From Fertoeibacter niger (lineage in GTDB: Bacteria > Pseudomonadota > Alphaproteobacteria > Rhodobacterales > Rhodobacteraceae), in assembly GCF_009380135.2 (NCBI RefSeq), contig NZ_WHUT02000009.1:1-64000 (forward strand): a stretch of DNA of 64,000 bases, in the 5' to 3' direction. Shown piece by piece: positions 16,577 through 25,945 of the stretch. The stretch's first letter is position 1. Each line of letters starts with the position of its first letter. The notes under the pieces were generated by a model. It saw nothing but the letters and a program-made list of their open reading frames with translations, was not told the origin of the DNA and did no database searches. Both the position numbers and the translations under genes were made by a program.

Positions 16577-19299
16577 GCCTTGATTTCACCCTGAACGGTC
16601 GCACCGTCAGTCTTGACGTTGCCCCCACCCGCCGCCTGTCAGACACATTGCGCGAAACGGCGGGGCTTTGCGGCACCAAGGTGGGCTGCGATGCGGGCGA
16701 TTGCGGGGCCTGCACGGTGCTGGTCGATGGTGCCGCCGTCTGCGCCTGCCTGATGCCAAGCGCCCGGGTGCAGGGCTGCCATGTGGAAACCATCGAGGCC
16801 ACAGACCCCACGCTGACCCGCCTGCGCGCCGCCTTTCTGCGCCACGGGGCGGCGCAATGCGGCATCTGCACCCCGGGCATGCTGATGGCCGCCACCGCCC
16901 TGCTGCGCGAAACGCCACAGCCGACCGAGGCCGAGGCGGAACATGCCCTTGGTGGCGTTCTGTGCCGCTGCACCGGCTACCGAAAGATTCTGGCCGCCGT
17001 CTGCGATGCCGGGGCTGCTGTGCCGGCCCCGGTCGCAGCCCAAGGTCAGGCCGTGGGCAGCCGCCTGCACAGGCTGGATGGCGCGGCGAAAGTGGCGGGT
17101 GATGTGTTCGGGGCCGATCTGTGGCAACCCGGCGGGCTGCTGCTGAAGGCCGTCCGGTCCCCCCATCCGCGCGCCGCATTCCACTTTGGCGATCTGGCGG
17201 CTTGGCAGGCGGGCAGGGGCAATGTGGCCGCGATCCTGACCGCCGCCGATATTCCGGGCGTCAACCGCTTTGGCGTGATCCCGCCCTTTGCCGATCAGCC
17301 CGCGCTGGCCGAGACTGAGGCGCGGTTCCGGGGCGAGGCCGTGGCGCTTGTGGCCTTCGAGGATGACGGCACACCGCCCGATCTGGCAGATTTCCCCGTG
17401 CAATGGCAGGTGCTGCCCGCCGTGCTTGACCCGGCCTCAGCCGAGGCCACCGATGCCCCGCAGCTGCACGCCACCCGCCCGGGCAACCGCCTGACCGAGG
17501 GCCGCGTGCGCCGGGGCGATGCGGCTGCAGCACTGGCCGGATCGGCGCATGTGGTCAGCGGCAGCACGCAGACCGGTTTCGTCGAGCATGCCTATATCGA
17601 GCCTGAGGCCGGTGCGGCCTGGATGGACGGCGACACGCTGGTGATCCGCGCCTGCACCCAGGCCCCGGTGATGGACCGTGACGATTGCTGCGCCATCCTT
17701 GCCCTGCCAGCCGAACGGCTGCGCATCATCCCCTCGGCTGTGGGCGGCGGGTTTGGCTCGAAACTGGATGTCAGCCTGCAACCGCTGCTGGGGCTGGCGG
17801 TGCTGAAAACCGGGCGACCGGCGCGCATGGTCTATACGCGGGCTGAATCCATGGCCTCGACCACCAAACGGCACCCGGCGCAAATGCAGGCCAGCATCGG
17901 CTGCGACGCGCAGGGGCGGATCACCGGCATGGTGTTTGAAGGCGTGTTCGACACAGGGGCCTATGCCAGCTGGGGGCCGACCGTGGCCAACCGTGTGCCG
18001 GTGCATGCCTCGGGCCCCTATTTCACGCCGCATTACAACGCCGGGGCGCGCGCCATCCACACCAACAACCCGGTGTCGGGGGCGTTTCGCGGTTTTGGCG
18101 TGCCGCAGGCGGCGATCATGCAGGAAACGCTGTATGACCGTCTGGCCGAAGCGGCGGGCATCGACCGGCTGGCCTTCCGCAGGATCAACGCCTTGCAGAC
18201 CGGGCAGGCGACAGCGACAGGGCAGGTGGTGCAGGCGGCGGGCATCGCCGCATGCCTTGATGCGCTGGCCCCCCACTGGCAGCGCGCGCTGGCCGACGCT
18301 GCGGCGGCCAATGCCACGCCCGGTCCGCTGCGGCGGGGGGTGGGTGTCGCCTCCTGCTGGTATGGTTGTGGGAATACGTCGCTGCCCAACCCCTCCACCA
18401 TCCGCATCGGTCTGAGCAGGGATGGTGCATTGGTCCTGCATCAGGGCGCGACCGATATCGGGCAGGGGTCAAACACCGTCATCACCCAGATCGCCGCCGA
18501 TGCGCTGGGGTTGCCGGTGGGCGCATTCACCCTGATCGGCCCCGACACCGCGCTGACGCCCGATGCCGGCAAAACCTCGGCCTCGCGGCAGACCTTTGTG
18601 TCGGGCCGGGCGGCGCTGGCGGCGGGGCACGCGTTGCGCGCCACCATCCTGCGGCTGGCAAATGCAGGTGATACGGCGGTGTTGGCGCTGGAGGCGGCGA
18701 CGCTGACCGTCATCGAAGGTGCGGAACGCCGGGTGATCGACCTTTCCGCCCTGCCGCCCGATCCGCAGGGCTATGCCCTTTCGGCCGAGGAAACCTATGA
18801 CCCGCCCACCAGCCCGCTGGATGCCGACGGGCAGGGCACACCCTATGCGCTTTATGGCTATGGCGCGCAGATGGTCGAACTGGCGGTGGATTCCGCGCTT
18901 GGCACCGTGCATCTGCTGAAGATCACCGCCGCGCATGACGTGGGCCGCGCCATAAACCCCACGCTGGCCGAGGGGCAGATCGAGGGTGGCATCGCACAGG
19001 GCATCGGTCTGGCGCTGATGGAGGAATATATTCCAGGCCGCACCGAAAACCTGCATGATTACCTGATCCCCACCATCGGCGACGTGCCGCCCGTCGAAAG
19101 CCTGCTGATCGAGGTGCCCGACCCCGAGGGTCCATTTGGCGCCAAGGGTCTGGGTGAACATGTGCTGATCCCCACAGCGCCCGCGATCCTGAACGCCATC
19201 CGCCACGCCACGGGGGCCGAAATCACCCGTCTGCCCGCCCTGCCGCACCGGGTATTGGCGGCGATCAAACAGGCTTCGGGCCAAGGGAGCCAGCCATGA
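16573..19299 (+). CDS. Fused [2Fe-2S] and molybdopterin subunit of a xanthine-dehydrogenase-family hydroxylase
   Basis: A 908-residue fusion. Residues 1-150 are the iron-sulfur subunit: the plant-type cluster Cys39, 44, 47 and 59 (CDAGDCGAC), then the second cluster CGICTPG and CRCTGY. From about residue 165 ([12 protein letters not shown]) the molybdopterin subunit follows, with GGGFGSK, the [10 protein letters not shown] loop, [16 protein letters not shown], and near the C-terminus GAKGLGEH with the catalytic Glu. Such proteins hydroxylate N-heterocycles or aldehydes with water. The FAD subunit is encoded just upstream (4-bp overlap) and the reductase-like gene just downstream (4-bp overlap). 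Two-subunit fusions are less common than separate S and L chains. An accessory insertion factor (XdhC type) is not seen in the window. Confidence 0.9.
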   Translation: MSLDFTLNGRTVSLDVAPTRRLSDTLRETAGLCGTKVGCDAGDCGACTVLVDGAAVCACLMPSARVQGCHVETIEATDPTLTRLRAAFLRHGAAQCGICTPGMLMAATALLRETPQPTEAEAEHALGGVLCRCTGYRKILAAVCDAGAAVPAPVAAQGQAVGSRLHRLDGAAKVAGDVFGADLWQPGGLLLKAVRSPHPRAAFHFGDLAAWQAGRGNVAAILTAADIPGVNRFGVIPPFADQPALAETEARFRGEAVALVAFEDDGTPPDLADFPVQWQVLPAVLDPASAEATDAPQLHATRPGNRLTEGRVRRGDAAAALAGSAHVVSGSTQTGFVEHAYIEPEAGAAWMDGDTLVIRACTQAPVMDRDDCCAILALPAERLRIIPSAVGGGFGSKLDVSLQPLLGLAVLKTGRPARMVYTRAESMASTTKRHPAQMQASIGCDAQGRITGMVFEGVFDTGAYASWGPTVANRVPVHASGPYFTPHYNAGARAIHTNNPVSGAFRGFGVPQAAIMQETLYDRLAEAAGIDRLAFRRINALQTGQATATGQVVQAAGIAACLDALAPHWQRALADAAAANATPGPLRRGVGVASCWYGCGNTSLPNPSTIRIGLSRDGALVLHQGATDIGQGSNTVITQIAADALGLPVGAFTLIGPDTALTPDAGKTSASRQTFVSGRAALAAGHALRATILRLANAGDTAVLALEAATLTVIEGAERRVIDLSALPPDPQGYALSAEETYDPPTSPLDADGQGTPYALYGYGAQMVELAVDSALGTVHLLKITAAHDVGRAINPTLAEGQIEGGIAQGIGLALMEEYIPGRTENLHDYLIPTIGDVPPVESLLIEVPDPEGPFGAKGLGEHVLIPTAPAILNAIRHATGAEITRLPALPHRVLAAIKQASGQGSQP

Positions 19300-20759
19300 C
19301 CGGCGAAGCAGCCCCCCGCGCCGTGGTCGAGAAAATCCGCTGCGATGCCTGCCCGGTCATGTGCTATATCGCACCGGGCCAGACCGGGGCCTGCGACCGC
19401 TATGCCAATGAGGGTGGCCGCATCATCCGCACCGATCCGGTCACGCTCTTGTCGCGCACCGTCAACGGCGGCGGGCGCATCATTCCCTTTGCCCGGGCCG
19501 AATGGGATGGTGCGATGATCCCACCCGCCGACACATTCGTGACCGGCATCGGTGCGGGCACCACTTACCCCGATTACAAACCGGCCCCCTTCATCGTGTC
19601 TTCGCAGGTTGCGGGCGCCGATATGGTGACGGTCGTGACCGAGGCGATCTTCAGCTATTGCGGGGTCAAGGTGAAGATCGACACTGACCGGCATCTGGGG
19701 CTGGAAGGGGCGATCGTCAGGGCGGGCGGAGAGGCTGTCGGCCATGTCACTACCGCCGAATATGGCAGCCAGATGCTGTCGCTGGGCGGGGTGCATCACC
19801 TGACCGGCGGCTCGAAACCCGAAGGGCGGCAGACCTGTGCGGCCCTGCTGGCCCTGTGCAACGGCGAGGCGGTGGATCTGACCATCGACGGCGGGTCGGC
19901 GCTGACGGTGCAGGCCGGTGCGGCGCCTGTGGTTGATGGCACGCGTGAGCGGCGCATGCGCGTGGGCTGCGGGTCTGCCACCATCGGCATGTTTGCCGCA
20001 CAATGGCAGGGGCTGGTGGATGAGGTGGTGGTGGTCGATGACCACATCACCGGCGTGGTCAGCGAACATCAGGCGGGCAAGGTGCTGGGCTGGGCCGACA
20101 CGGGCATAAAGATACTGGGCCACCGTTCCACCCCCGGGCGGTATTTCCGGGTGTCGGAACCGGGGCTGGGCTGGGGCGGCACAAAAATCAGCGATCCGCT
20201 GGAAATTCTGGGGCCGTGGAACGCCCGCAAGGGGGCAAGGCCGGGTCTGACCCTGCTGATGGTATCCACCACCGGCGAGGAATATGCCTATTATGTGCTG
20301 GACGAGGCTCTGGTGCCGCAACCCCACCCGCTGCCCATGGCCCTGCACGAGACTGTGCGCCTGATTGATGAAAACTGCGAACCCTCGCTTTGCACGGTGT
20401 TGTTCATCGGCGGGGCAGGGGGGTCTTTGCGGGCCGGGGTCACGCAAAACCCGGTGCGGCTGACCCGCTCGGTGCAATCCGGTGCCACGCGGATGACCAG
20501 CGGCGGGGCGGAGTGTTTCGTCTGGCCGGGGGGCGGCATCACCTTCATGGTCGATGTGTTGCGCCTGCCGAAAGGGGCCTTCGGCTATGTGCCCACGCCC
20601 GCGCTGGTGGCCCCGCTGGAATTCACGCTGCCCCACGCTGCCTATCTGGCGATGGGCGGGCACGAAGCCGCGATCCGCACCCTGGCCGAGATGGTGGGGC
20701 AGGGCGGCGAATACGCCACATCGGCCCGGCTGGATGGCTGGGTGGAGGGCGGGGCATGA
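19296..20759 (+). CDS. 6-hydroxynicotinate reductase-like iron-sulfur protein
   Basis: A 487-residue protein that I place with proteins annotated as 6-hydroxynicotinate reductase, the ferredoxin-dependent enzyme of Eubacterium barkeri that reduces the ring of 6-hydroxynicotinate. An N-terminal cysteine cluster (C16, C19, C23, C33; spacing C-x2-C-x3-C-x9-C) looks like a 4Fe-4S site. Long glycine-rich stretches follow ([18 protein letters not shown] and [11 protein letters not shown]). It overlaps both neighbours by 4 bp (ATGA), so it is translated with the hydroxylase. The family assignment is from recall; the actual substrate in this organism may differ, for example another hydroxylated pyridine or pyrimidine. 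Confidence 0.65.
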   Translation: MTGEAAPRAVVEKIRCDACPVMCYIAPGQTGACDRYANEGGRIIRTDPVTLLSRTVNGGGRIIPFARAEWDGAMIPPADTFVTGIGAGTTYPDYKPAPFIVSSQVAGADMVTVVTEAIFSYCGVKVKIDTDRHLGLEGAIVRAGGEAVGHVTTAEYGSQMLSLGGVHHLTGGSKPEGRQTCAALLALCNGEAVDLTIDGGSALTVQAGAAPVVDGTRERRMRVGCGSATIGMFAAQWQGLVDEVVVVDDHITGVVSEHQAGKVLGWADTGIKILGHRSTPGRYFRVSEPGLGWGGTKISDPLEILGPWNARKGARPGLTLLMVSTTGEEYAYYVLDEALVPQPHPLPMALHETVRLIDENCEPSLCTVLFIGGAGGSLRAGVTQNPVRLTRSVQSGATRMTSGGAECFVWPGGGITFMVDVLRLPKGAFGYVPTPALVAPLEFTLPHAAYLAMGGHEAAIRTLAEMVGQGGEYATSARLDGWVEGGA

Positions 20760-21646
20760 CGGCAGCGGTCTCCATGCGGGCGCAGGCCGCGCCGCAGGGC
20801 GGGCCCGGCCCACAGGCGGCGCTGTTGCCCGACGGGCGCCTGCACCTGCACCATGGCCCCATCGACCTGATCATCGGGGTGTTTGGCCCGGGCGACATTG
20901 CCGCCGCCCATGCCCGGGCGATGGCGCGGTTTGACGGGCTGCTGGAAGGTCTGGTGGCCGAGCTTCCCGCGCTGCGGTCGGCCACGCCCCACCCCCTGCG
21001 CGGCCCGGTGGCCCGGGCCATGGCCGCCGCCGTTGCCCCATTTCGCCCCGCCTTCATCACGCCGATGGCTGCCGTGGCGGGCGCTGTGGCCGATGCTGTG
21101 CTGGCCGTGCTGCCCGGGCCCGGCATCACCCGGGCCTATGTGAACAACGGTGGCGATATTGCACTGCTGCTGGCGGAGGGGCAGGCGCTGACCGCCGCCA
21201 TTGCCGCCCGGCCCGGCCTGCCCGACCGCGTGACCATAGCCCATGCCGATCCGGTGCGCGGCATTGCCACATCCGGCTGGCGCGGGCGCAGTTTCTCGCT
21301 GGGCATTGCCGATGCCGTCACCGTGCTGGCCCCCAATGCCGCCACGGCCGATGCCGCCGCCACGATGATCGCCAATGCGGTCGACCTGCCCGGCCACCCC
21401 GCGATCGCCCGCCGACCGGCGCGCGATATGGACGCTGACAGCGACCTTGGGCAGCGCCTTGTGACCATTGCCGTTGCACCCTTGGGCCCAACCGACTGTG
21501 CCGCGGCGCTTGACGCTGGGGCAGCCTTCGCCGATACCCTTTGCCAGCGCGGCCTGATCAACGGGGCCGCGCTGTTTCTTCAGGGTGCAACCCGAACCAT
21601 TGGCCAGCCCCTGTTGGCCCCGAATCCGGAGCAACCCCGTGCCTGA
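20756..21646 (+). CDS. UPF0280 family protein (ApbE-like fold)
   Basis: A 296-residue protein of uncharacterised family UPF0280, distantly related to ApbE flavin transferases. Conserved pieces are LHLHHGPIDLIIG near the N-terminus, ITPMAAVAGAVADAV, ITRAYVNNGGDIALLL, IATSGWRGRSFSLGIADAVTVLA and the Asn-containing MIANAVDLPGHPAI. The order resembles the FAD/Mg site of ApbE (NxGGD and SG-S-GIADA). No signal peptide is seen, so it acts in the cytoplasm. It sits between the reductase-like gene and DUF1185 with overlaps on both sides. A role in handling flavin for the neighbouring reductase is inference only. Confidence 0.8.
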   Translation: MTAAVSMRAQAAPQGGPGPQAALLPDGRLHLHHGPIDLIIGVFGPGDIAAAHARAMARFDGLLEGLVAELPALRSATPHPLRGPVARAMAAAVAPFRPAFITPMAAVAGAVADAVLAVLPGPGITRAYVNNGGDIALLLAEGQALTAAIAARPGLPDRVTIAHADPVRGIATSGWRGRSFSLGIADAVTVLAPNAATADAAATMIANAVDLPGHPAIARRPARDMDADSDLGQRLVTIAVAPLGPTDCAAALDAGAAFADTLCQRGLINGAALFLQGATRTIGQPLLAPNPEQPRA

Positions 21647-22220
21647 TTTTCCCCTGCGCAAACTGTCGGTTACGGTTGAAGAGATTTGCCACGAAGGCGG
21701 GCCGCCCCCCGCCACCCCCCGCCTGCGCGGGGCCGTGCTGGCGGTGGTGAAAAACCCCTTTGCCGGTGGCTATACCCCTGATCTGCAAGCCGCGATGGAG
21801 GATCTGCGCCCGTTGGGCCTGATGATGACTGACCGGCTGATTGCGGCGCTTGGCGGCCCCGACGGCATCGACAGCTATGGCAAGGGCGCGCTGGTGGGTG
21901 CGGCGGGTGAAAGCGAACACGGCGCACTGTGGCATGTGCCCGGCGGCTATGCGATGCGCGAACGGCTGGGGGAAAGCCGGGCCATCGTGCCCTCGGCGAT
22001 GAAGGTGGGCCCGCTGGGTGGCAGTCTGGATGTGCCGCTGGGCCACATCAACGCCGCCTATGTGCGCAGCCATTTCGATGCCATGACCGTTTGGGTGCCA
22101 GACGGGCCGAAACCTGACGAGATCGTGCTGGCGCTGGCCATGGCCAAAGGCGGGCGCATCCACTCGCGCATGGGCGGGCTGGAGGTATGGCAGGTGACGG
22201 GCGAGGACGGGCTGCGCTGA
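21639..22220 (+). CDS. Amino acid synthesis family protein (DUF1185)
   Basis: A 193-residue protein starting at GTG 21639, overlapping the UPF0280 stop by 8 bp. Features are RKLSVTVEEICHEGG at the start, AVVKNPFAGGYTPDL, SYGKGALVGAAGESEHGALWHVPGG, GLSLDVPLGH-like GGSLDVPLGHINAAYVRSHFD and a C-terminal AMAKGGRIHSRMGG. The family is named amino acid synthesis in databases but to my knowledge has no proven reaction. It recurs with UPF0280 and heterocycle-catabolism genes, which suggests a lyase or amidohydrolase-like step in ring breakdown (inference). It overlaps the next gene by one base. Confidence 0.8.
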   Translation: MPDFPLRKLSVTVEEICHEGGPPPATPRLRGAVLAVVKNPFAGGYTPDLQAAMEDLRPLGLMMTDRLIAALGGPDGIDSYGKGALVGAAGESEHGALWHVPGGYAMRERLGESRAIVPSAMKVGPLGGSLDVPLGHINAAYVRSHFDAMTVWVPDGPKPDEIVLALAMAKGGRIHSRMGGLEVWQVTGEDGLR

Positions 22221-23581
22221 TGCGGGGGGCGGGCCTTGCCACGCTGCTGCTGATCCCCGGCGCGGCGCTGGCCTGTGCCCTGCCACCCTCCATCGTGATG
22301 ACGCTGCCCACAGGCTATTACATGGCGGGTGCTGCGGCGACGGTGGCGGTGACGGCGCTGCTGGGCGCGGGGGCGCAGCGCCTGCCAGCCTTGCGCGCGG
22401 TGGCGCTGTGGGAACGGCGCGTGCTGCTGCCTGTGGGCCTGACCAGCTATCTGGCCTTCCTATTGTTTCTTGCGCTGGTCTTTGTCGGCTTCTTCGGCAG
22501 CCGCGACCCGATGCACAACCTGCTGACGCTTGTGTTCTGGACAGTGGTCTGGGTGGCGGTTCCCATCGGATCATTGCTGTTCGGCAATCTGTGGCGGGCG
22601 GTGAACCCCTGGGTCGGGCCGGTGCGCATCGCCAGGGCGCTGCTGGGGCGCCGGGGGGGCATCGGGCTGGCGCGGCTAGGCCAGTGGCCTGCCGTTCTGG
22701 GATACCTGAGTTTCGCGTGGTTCGAGATCGTGTCGCTGTCGCCTGACGATCCGGCCGTTCTGGCCACCGCGGCGCTGGCCTATTGGCTGGTGATCTTCGT
22801 TCTGGCGGTCTTGGAGGGCGAGGACTGGTTGCAGGAGGGTGAGTTTTTCACCGTCTATTTCACGCTTATCGCCCGCATCGCCCCGTTCTGGCTGGTGATC
22901 ACCGGCGCCCGCGCGCGGCTTATGGCGGGCTGGCCCGGCACGCAGGTGCTGGCGATGCCGCCACTTGCCCCCTCGGCCATCGCCTTTGTCACGCTGGCGT
23001 TGGCGGCGCTGACCTTTGACGGGCTGGCAAAGACCTTCTGGTGGATGGGCCTGATCGGGGTGAACCCGCTGGAATTTCCGGGGCGCTCGGCGGTGATGGG
23101 GGTCAATACGCTGGGGCTGCTGACGGTCTGGGCGATCACGGCGGCCACCATTCTGGGCGCGCTGTCGCTGGGGCGACGATTCGCGGGTGAGGGGCGGGGC
23201 GACGCGGGGCCGATCATGCTCAGCTTTCTGGCCATCGCGGCGGGTTATCACGGTGCCCATTACCTCGTCACCCTGCTGACCGCCGGGCAATACACACTGG
23301 CCGCGCTGAACGACCCGTTCTTTCGCGGTGACGCGTGGCTGGGCCTGCCGCCGTTTTATGTGTCATTCGGGTTTCTGGCCGATCCGTGGTTCGCCACGCT
23401 GGTCTGGAACGGGCAATTCGCCGCCATTCTGGCCGCACATGTGCTTGCCGTGGTGCTGGGCCTGCATCTGGCGGCCCGGTCCGGCCTGTCGCGCCCCGCC
23501 GCACATCTGCCGATGACGGCGTTGATGGTGGGCTATACGGTGCTGGGATTGTGGCTGCTGGCCTCACCCACCGGCGCATGA
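22220..23581 (+). CDS. Polytopic membrane protein of unknown function
   Basis: A 453-residue protein with an N-terminal hydrophobic segment ending in GAALACALPPS and about ten to twelve predicted membrane helices spread over the rest (for example LAFLLFLALVFVGFF, LLTLVFWTVVWVAVPIGSLLF and AHVLAVVLGLHLAA). I do not recognise a characterised transporter signature. It starts at the A of the DUF1185 stop codon (TGATG), so it is translationally coupled to the catabolic genes, and is followed by a dedicated ABC transporter 110 bp later. It may be a second transporter or a membrane redox partner; neither is shown. Confidence 0.75.
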   Translation: MRGAGLATLLLIPGAALACALPPSIVMTLPTGYYMAGAAATVAVTALLGAGAQRLPALRAVALWERRVLLPVGLTSYLAFLLFLALVFVGFFGSRDPMHNLLTLVFWTVVWVAVPIGSLLFGNLWRAVNPWVGPVRIARALLGRRGGIGLARLGQWPAVLGYLSFAWFEIVSLSPDDPAVLATAALAYWLVIFVLAVLEGEDWLQEGEFFTVYFTLIARIAPFWLVITGARARLMAGWPGTQVLAMPPLAPSAIAFVTLALAALTFDGLAKTFWWMGLIGVNPLEFPGRSAVMGVNTLGLLTVWAITAATILGALSLGRRFAGEGRGDAGPIMLSFLAIAAGYHGAHYLVTLLTAGQYTLAALNDPFFRGDAWLGLPPFYVSFGFLADPWFATLVWNGQFAAILAAHVLAVVLGLHLAARSGLSRPAAHLPMTALMVGYTVLGLWLLASPTGA

Positions 23582-23691
23582 AAACGGAGAACAGAAAGTT
23601 GTAGACTTTTCGTTTGCATACACACAGTATTTCCACAAGGCCCGGACATAACGACAATCACGAGCCACCTTCCAACAGCGGAGACGACCCC

Positions 23692-24981
23692 ATGACAACG
23701 AAACTGATCGGCACTTCCCCCAACCGGCGCTCGGTTCTGACGGGCATGGCGGCGGGCGGTCTTCTGGCCAGCGGGGCCTTGCCCCGTTTCGCGCAGGCGC
23801 AATCCTCGGCCCCGATAAAGCTGGGGTTCCAGTTGCACCGCACCGGCATCGGCGCCTCTTATGGCCGCTGGTATGAACGCACGGCGCAGGCGGCGCTGAA
23901 GCTGCTGAACGAAGGTGGCGGCATCAACGGCCGCCCGGTGGAAATCATCTTCGAGGATGACGGCACCGACCCGAGACGCGGGGCCGAAGTGGTGGAAAAG
24001 CTGGCCAGCCAGGCCGGGGTGGATGCCATTTTCGGCCCGCTGTTCAGCCATGTGGTGATCGGCTCCGCCCCCCGCGCGGGCGAGCTGAAGGTGCCCTATC
24101 TGGTCTGTTCCGAGGGCTATCATGTGGCCTCTGGCATGCTGAACCGCTGGACGCTGCAACCCGGCATCACCGATGTGCGCGCGCAGGTGTCGTCGATGGC
24201 GCCCTGGGTGATGAACAACCTGGGCAAGAAGGTGACGATGGTGTTCCCCGACTATGCCTTTGGCTATGACCACCGCGATTTCTTTACCGCGGCGGTCGAG
24301 GCGCAGGGCGGGCAGGTGGTGGCGCAACTGGCCATTCCGCCGACCGAAACCAGCTTTACCCGTTACCTGCCGCAGATACCGGCAGAAACCGAGGTGCTGT
24401 ATCACGTCATGGTCGGCCCCGCCGTGCTGACCTTCGTGAAGGAACTGGGCGAGTTTTACGGCACCGGCCCGCGCCCGGAAATCTTCGGCTTCATCGACAG
24501 TCTGGAGGCGGTGAACATCGCCTCGCCCGGTCTGGAATTTCTGGAAGGCACGCATTTCTGGGAGGGGCATTGCCGCACCCAGCAGGCCGACGCGTCGGAG
24601 TTCGAGATTGCCTATCGCGCGGCGGTGGGGGTGGATGCCGATGGCGCATCGGTCAGCGATGCCAAGGATGTGGCAACCTATGCCCATATGTTTTCCACCT
24701 GGGAAACCCTGTTCATCCTGAAGGCGGGGATGGAGGCTGCGGGCTATCAGGGCCCGGCCGACCGGCAGAAACTGGTGGAGGCCATCGAGGCGATGACGGC
24801 GATGCCCGCCAGCATGGCCCATCCGCAGGGCGACAAGATGTTCAACGGCAAGACCCATCAGGTGTTCGGCCACCAGAATATCTCGAAGGTCGAAGGCGGC
24901 AAGCTGTTGCGGGTGCACAAGACCACGCTGGAAGACAGCATGTATGAAGATGCGGTGGATTACACCACCATGTCGTTCTGA
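23692..24981 (+). CDS. Branched-chain-amino-acid-type ABC transporter substrate-binding protein
   Basis: A 429-residue periplasmic binding protein of the Leu/Ile/Val-urea-amide group (peripla_BP_6). An N-terminal NRRSVLTGMAAGG with a hydrophobic stretch and AQAQ is close to a Tat signal. The mature part begins IKLGFQLHRTGIGASYGRWYERTAQAALKLLNEGGGING when read in parts, then DDGTDPRRGAEVVEKL. The ATG at 23692 follows GGAG at 8 bp. The linked catabolic genes predict a cyclic amide, pyridine or pyrimidine ligand instead of an amino acid. A strong hairpin sits between it and the permease genes. The upstream 110 bp could hold a separate promoter, but I see no clear one. Confidence 0.9.
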   Translation: MTTKLIGTSPNRRSVLTGMAAGGLLASGALPRFAQAQSSAPIKLGFQLHRTGIGASYGRWYERTAQAALKLLNEGGGINGRPVEIIFEDDGTDPRRGAEVVEKLASQAGVDAIFGPLFSHVVIGSAPRAGELKVPYLVCSEGYHVASGMLNRWTLQPGITDVRAQVSSMAPWVMNNLGKKVTMVFPDYAFGYDHRDFFTAAVEAQGGQVVAQLAIPPTETSFTRYLPQIPAETEVLYHVMVGPAVLTFVKELGEFYGTGPRPEIFGFIDSLEAVNIASPGLEFLEGTHFWEGHCRTQQADASEFEIAYRAAVGVDADGASVSDAKDVATYAHMFSTWETLFILKAGMEAAGYQGPADRQKLVEAIEAMTAMPASMAHPQGDKMFNGKTHQVFGHQNISKVEGGKLLRVHKTTLEDSMYEDAVDYTTMSF

Positions 24982-25002
24982 CCCTGAAACGCCGCAAGGG
25001 CA

Positions 25003-25037
25003 GGGGGGCTGCGGCCTGATTTGCCGCCACGCCCCCC
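25003..25037 (+). other. Hairpin between binding protein and permease genes
   Basis: An outer stem GGGGGGC/GCCCCCC (25003-25009, 25031-25037) encloses GCGGC/GCCGC with a 7-nt loop. No T-run follows, so a 3'-stabilising or processing hairpin is more likely than a full terminator. Confidence 0.5.
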
Positions 25038-25066
25038 GATCCCCTCAGCCCCGAAAGTAAACCCCT

Positions 25067-25945
25067 TTGGCCTTCGGACCTTTCCTTTTGCTGGCCCTCA
25101 TGGAGGGGCTGGTCATGGCTGCCGTGCTGGCATTGACCGCCGTGGGCCTGAGCCTGGTGTTCGGCGTCATGCGCGTGGTCAATGTGGCGCATGGCGAGTT
25201 TTTCATGCTGGGCGCGGTGGCGGCCTGGTTCGTCACCGCATTTACCCCCGGCCCGCCGGTGGTGGGGTTTGTGGCGGCTCTGGTGCTGTGCCCGCTGCTG
25301 GTGGGTGGGGTGGCGGCGCTGGCCGACAGGCTGGTGCTGAAACGGCTGAACTATGACCCCGAGGCCACGATCGTGGCCACCATCGGGCTGCTGTATATCC
25401 TGCAACAGGCGGCGCTTTCGCTTTATGGCCCCGATGCCCGCCCGGTGCCGGCACCGTTTGAATGGCGCATCCAGCTGCCGTGGTTCGGTTATTCCGGTTA
25501 CAAGCTGTTCGTGGTGGCGGCGGCCTGCGTGATCCTGCTGGCGGTCTGGCTGTTCATGACGCGCAGCCGGGCCGGGCTGGTGATGCGCGCCACCCAGATC
25601 GACCGCGACACCGCCCGCGCCTTTGGCATCAACGTGGACCGGGTCTATGCCGGGGTGTTCGCGCTGGGGGCCGGGCTGGCGGCGATTGCGGCCGTGCTGA
25701 TCGTGCCGATCCAGCAGGCGCATTACCTGATGGGGCATGACCCGCTGCTGCTGAGCTTCATCGTGGTGATCATCGGGGGGCTGGGATCAGTGCGCGGCAC
25801 GCTGGTGGCTGCGCTGCTGATCGGGCTGTCGGATGGCGTGATCTCGGTGTTCTACACGCCCACATTGGCCAAGATACTGGCCACGTTGTTTGTAGCCCTG
25901 GTGCTGGTGTTCCGCCCGCAGGGCCTGTTCGGGGCAAAACAATGA
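25067..25945 (+). CDS. ABC transporter permease, LivH family
   Basis: A 292-residue inner-membrane permease, first of two. The LivH hallmark region ALTAVGLSLVFGVMRVVNVAHGEFFMLG appears near the N-terminus and IGGLGSVRGTLVAALLIGLSDG near the C-terminus (the EAA-like loop). The longest frame begins with TTG at 25067, preserving the usual helix before GLSLVFG. The first ATG is at 25100 and would cut into that helix, so TTG is preferred although no good ribosome site is seen for either. It ends in an ATGA overlap with the LivM gene. Confidence 0.88.
   Translation: MAFGPFLLLALMEGLVMAAVLALTAVGLSLVFGVMRVVNVAHGEFFMLGAVAAWFVTAFTPGPPVVGFVAALVLCPLLVGGVAALADRLVLKRLNYDPEATIVATIGLLYILQQAALSLYGPDARPVPAPFEWRIQLPWFGYSGYKLFVVAAACVILLAVWLFMTRSRAGLVMRATQIDRDTARAFGINVDRVYAGVFALGAGLAAIAAVLIVPIQQAHYLMGHDPLLLSFIVVIIGGLGSVRGTLVAALLIGLSDGVISVFYTPTLAKILATLFVALVLVFRPQGLFGAKQ

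Noticed and set aside
23582-23691. A possible separate promoter before the Liv-type binding-protein gene
   Set aside because: AT-rich stretches occur, but no -35/-10 pair with acceptable spacing was found.
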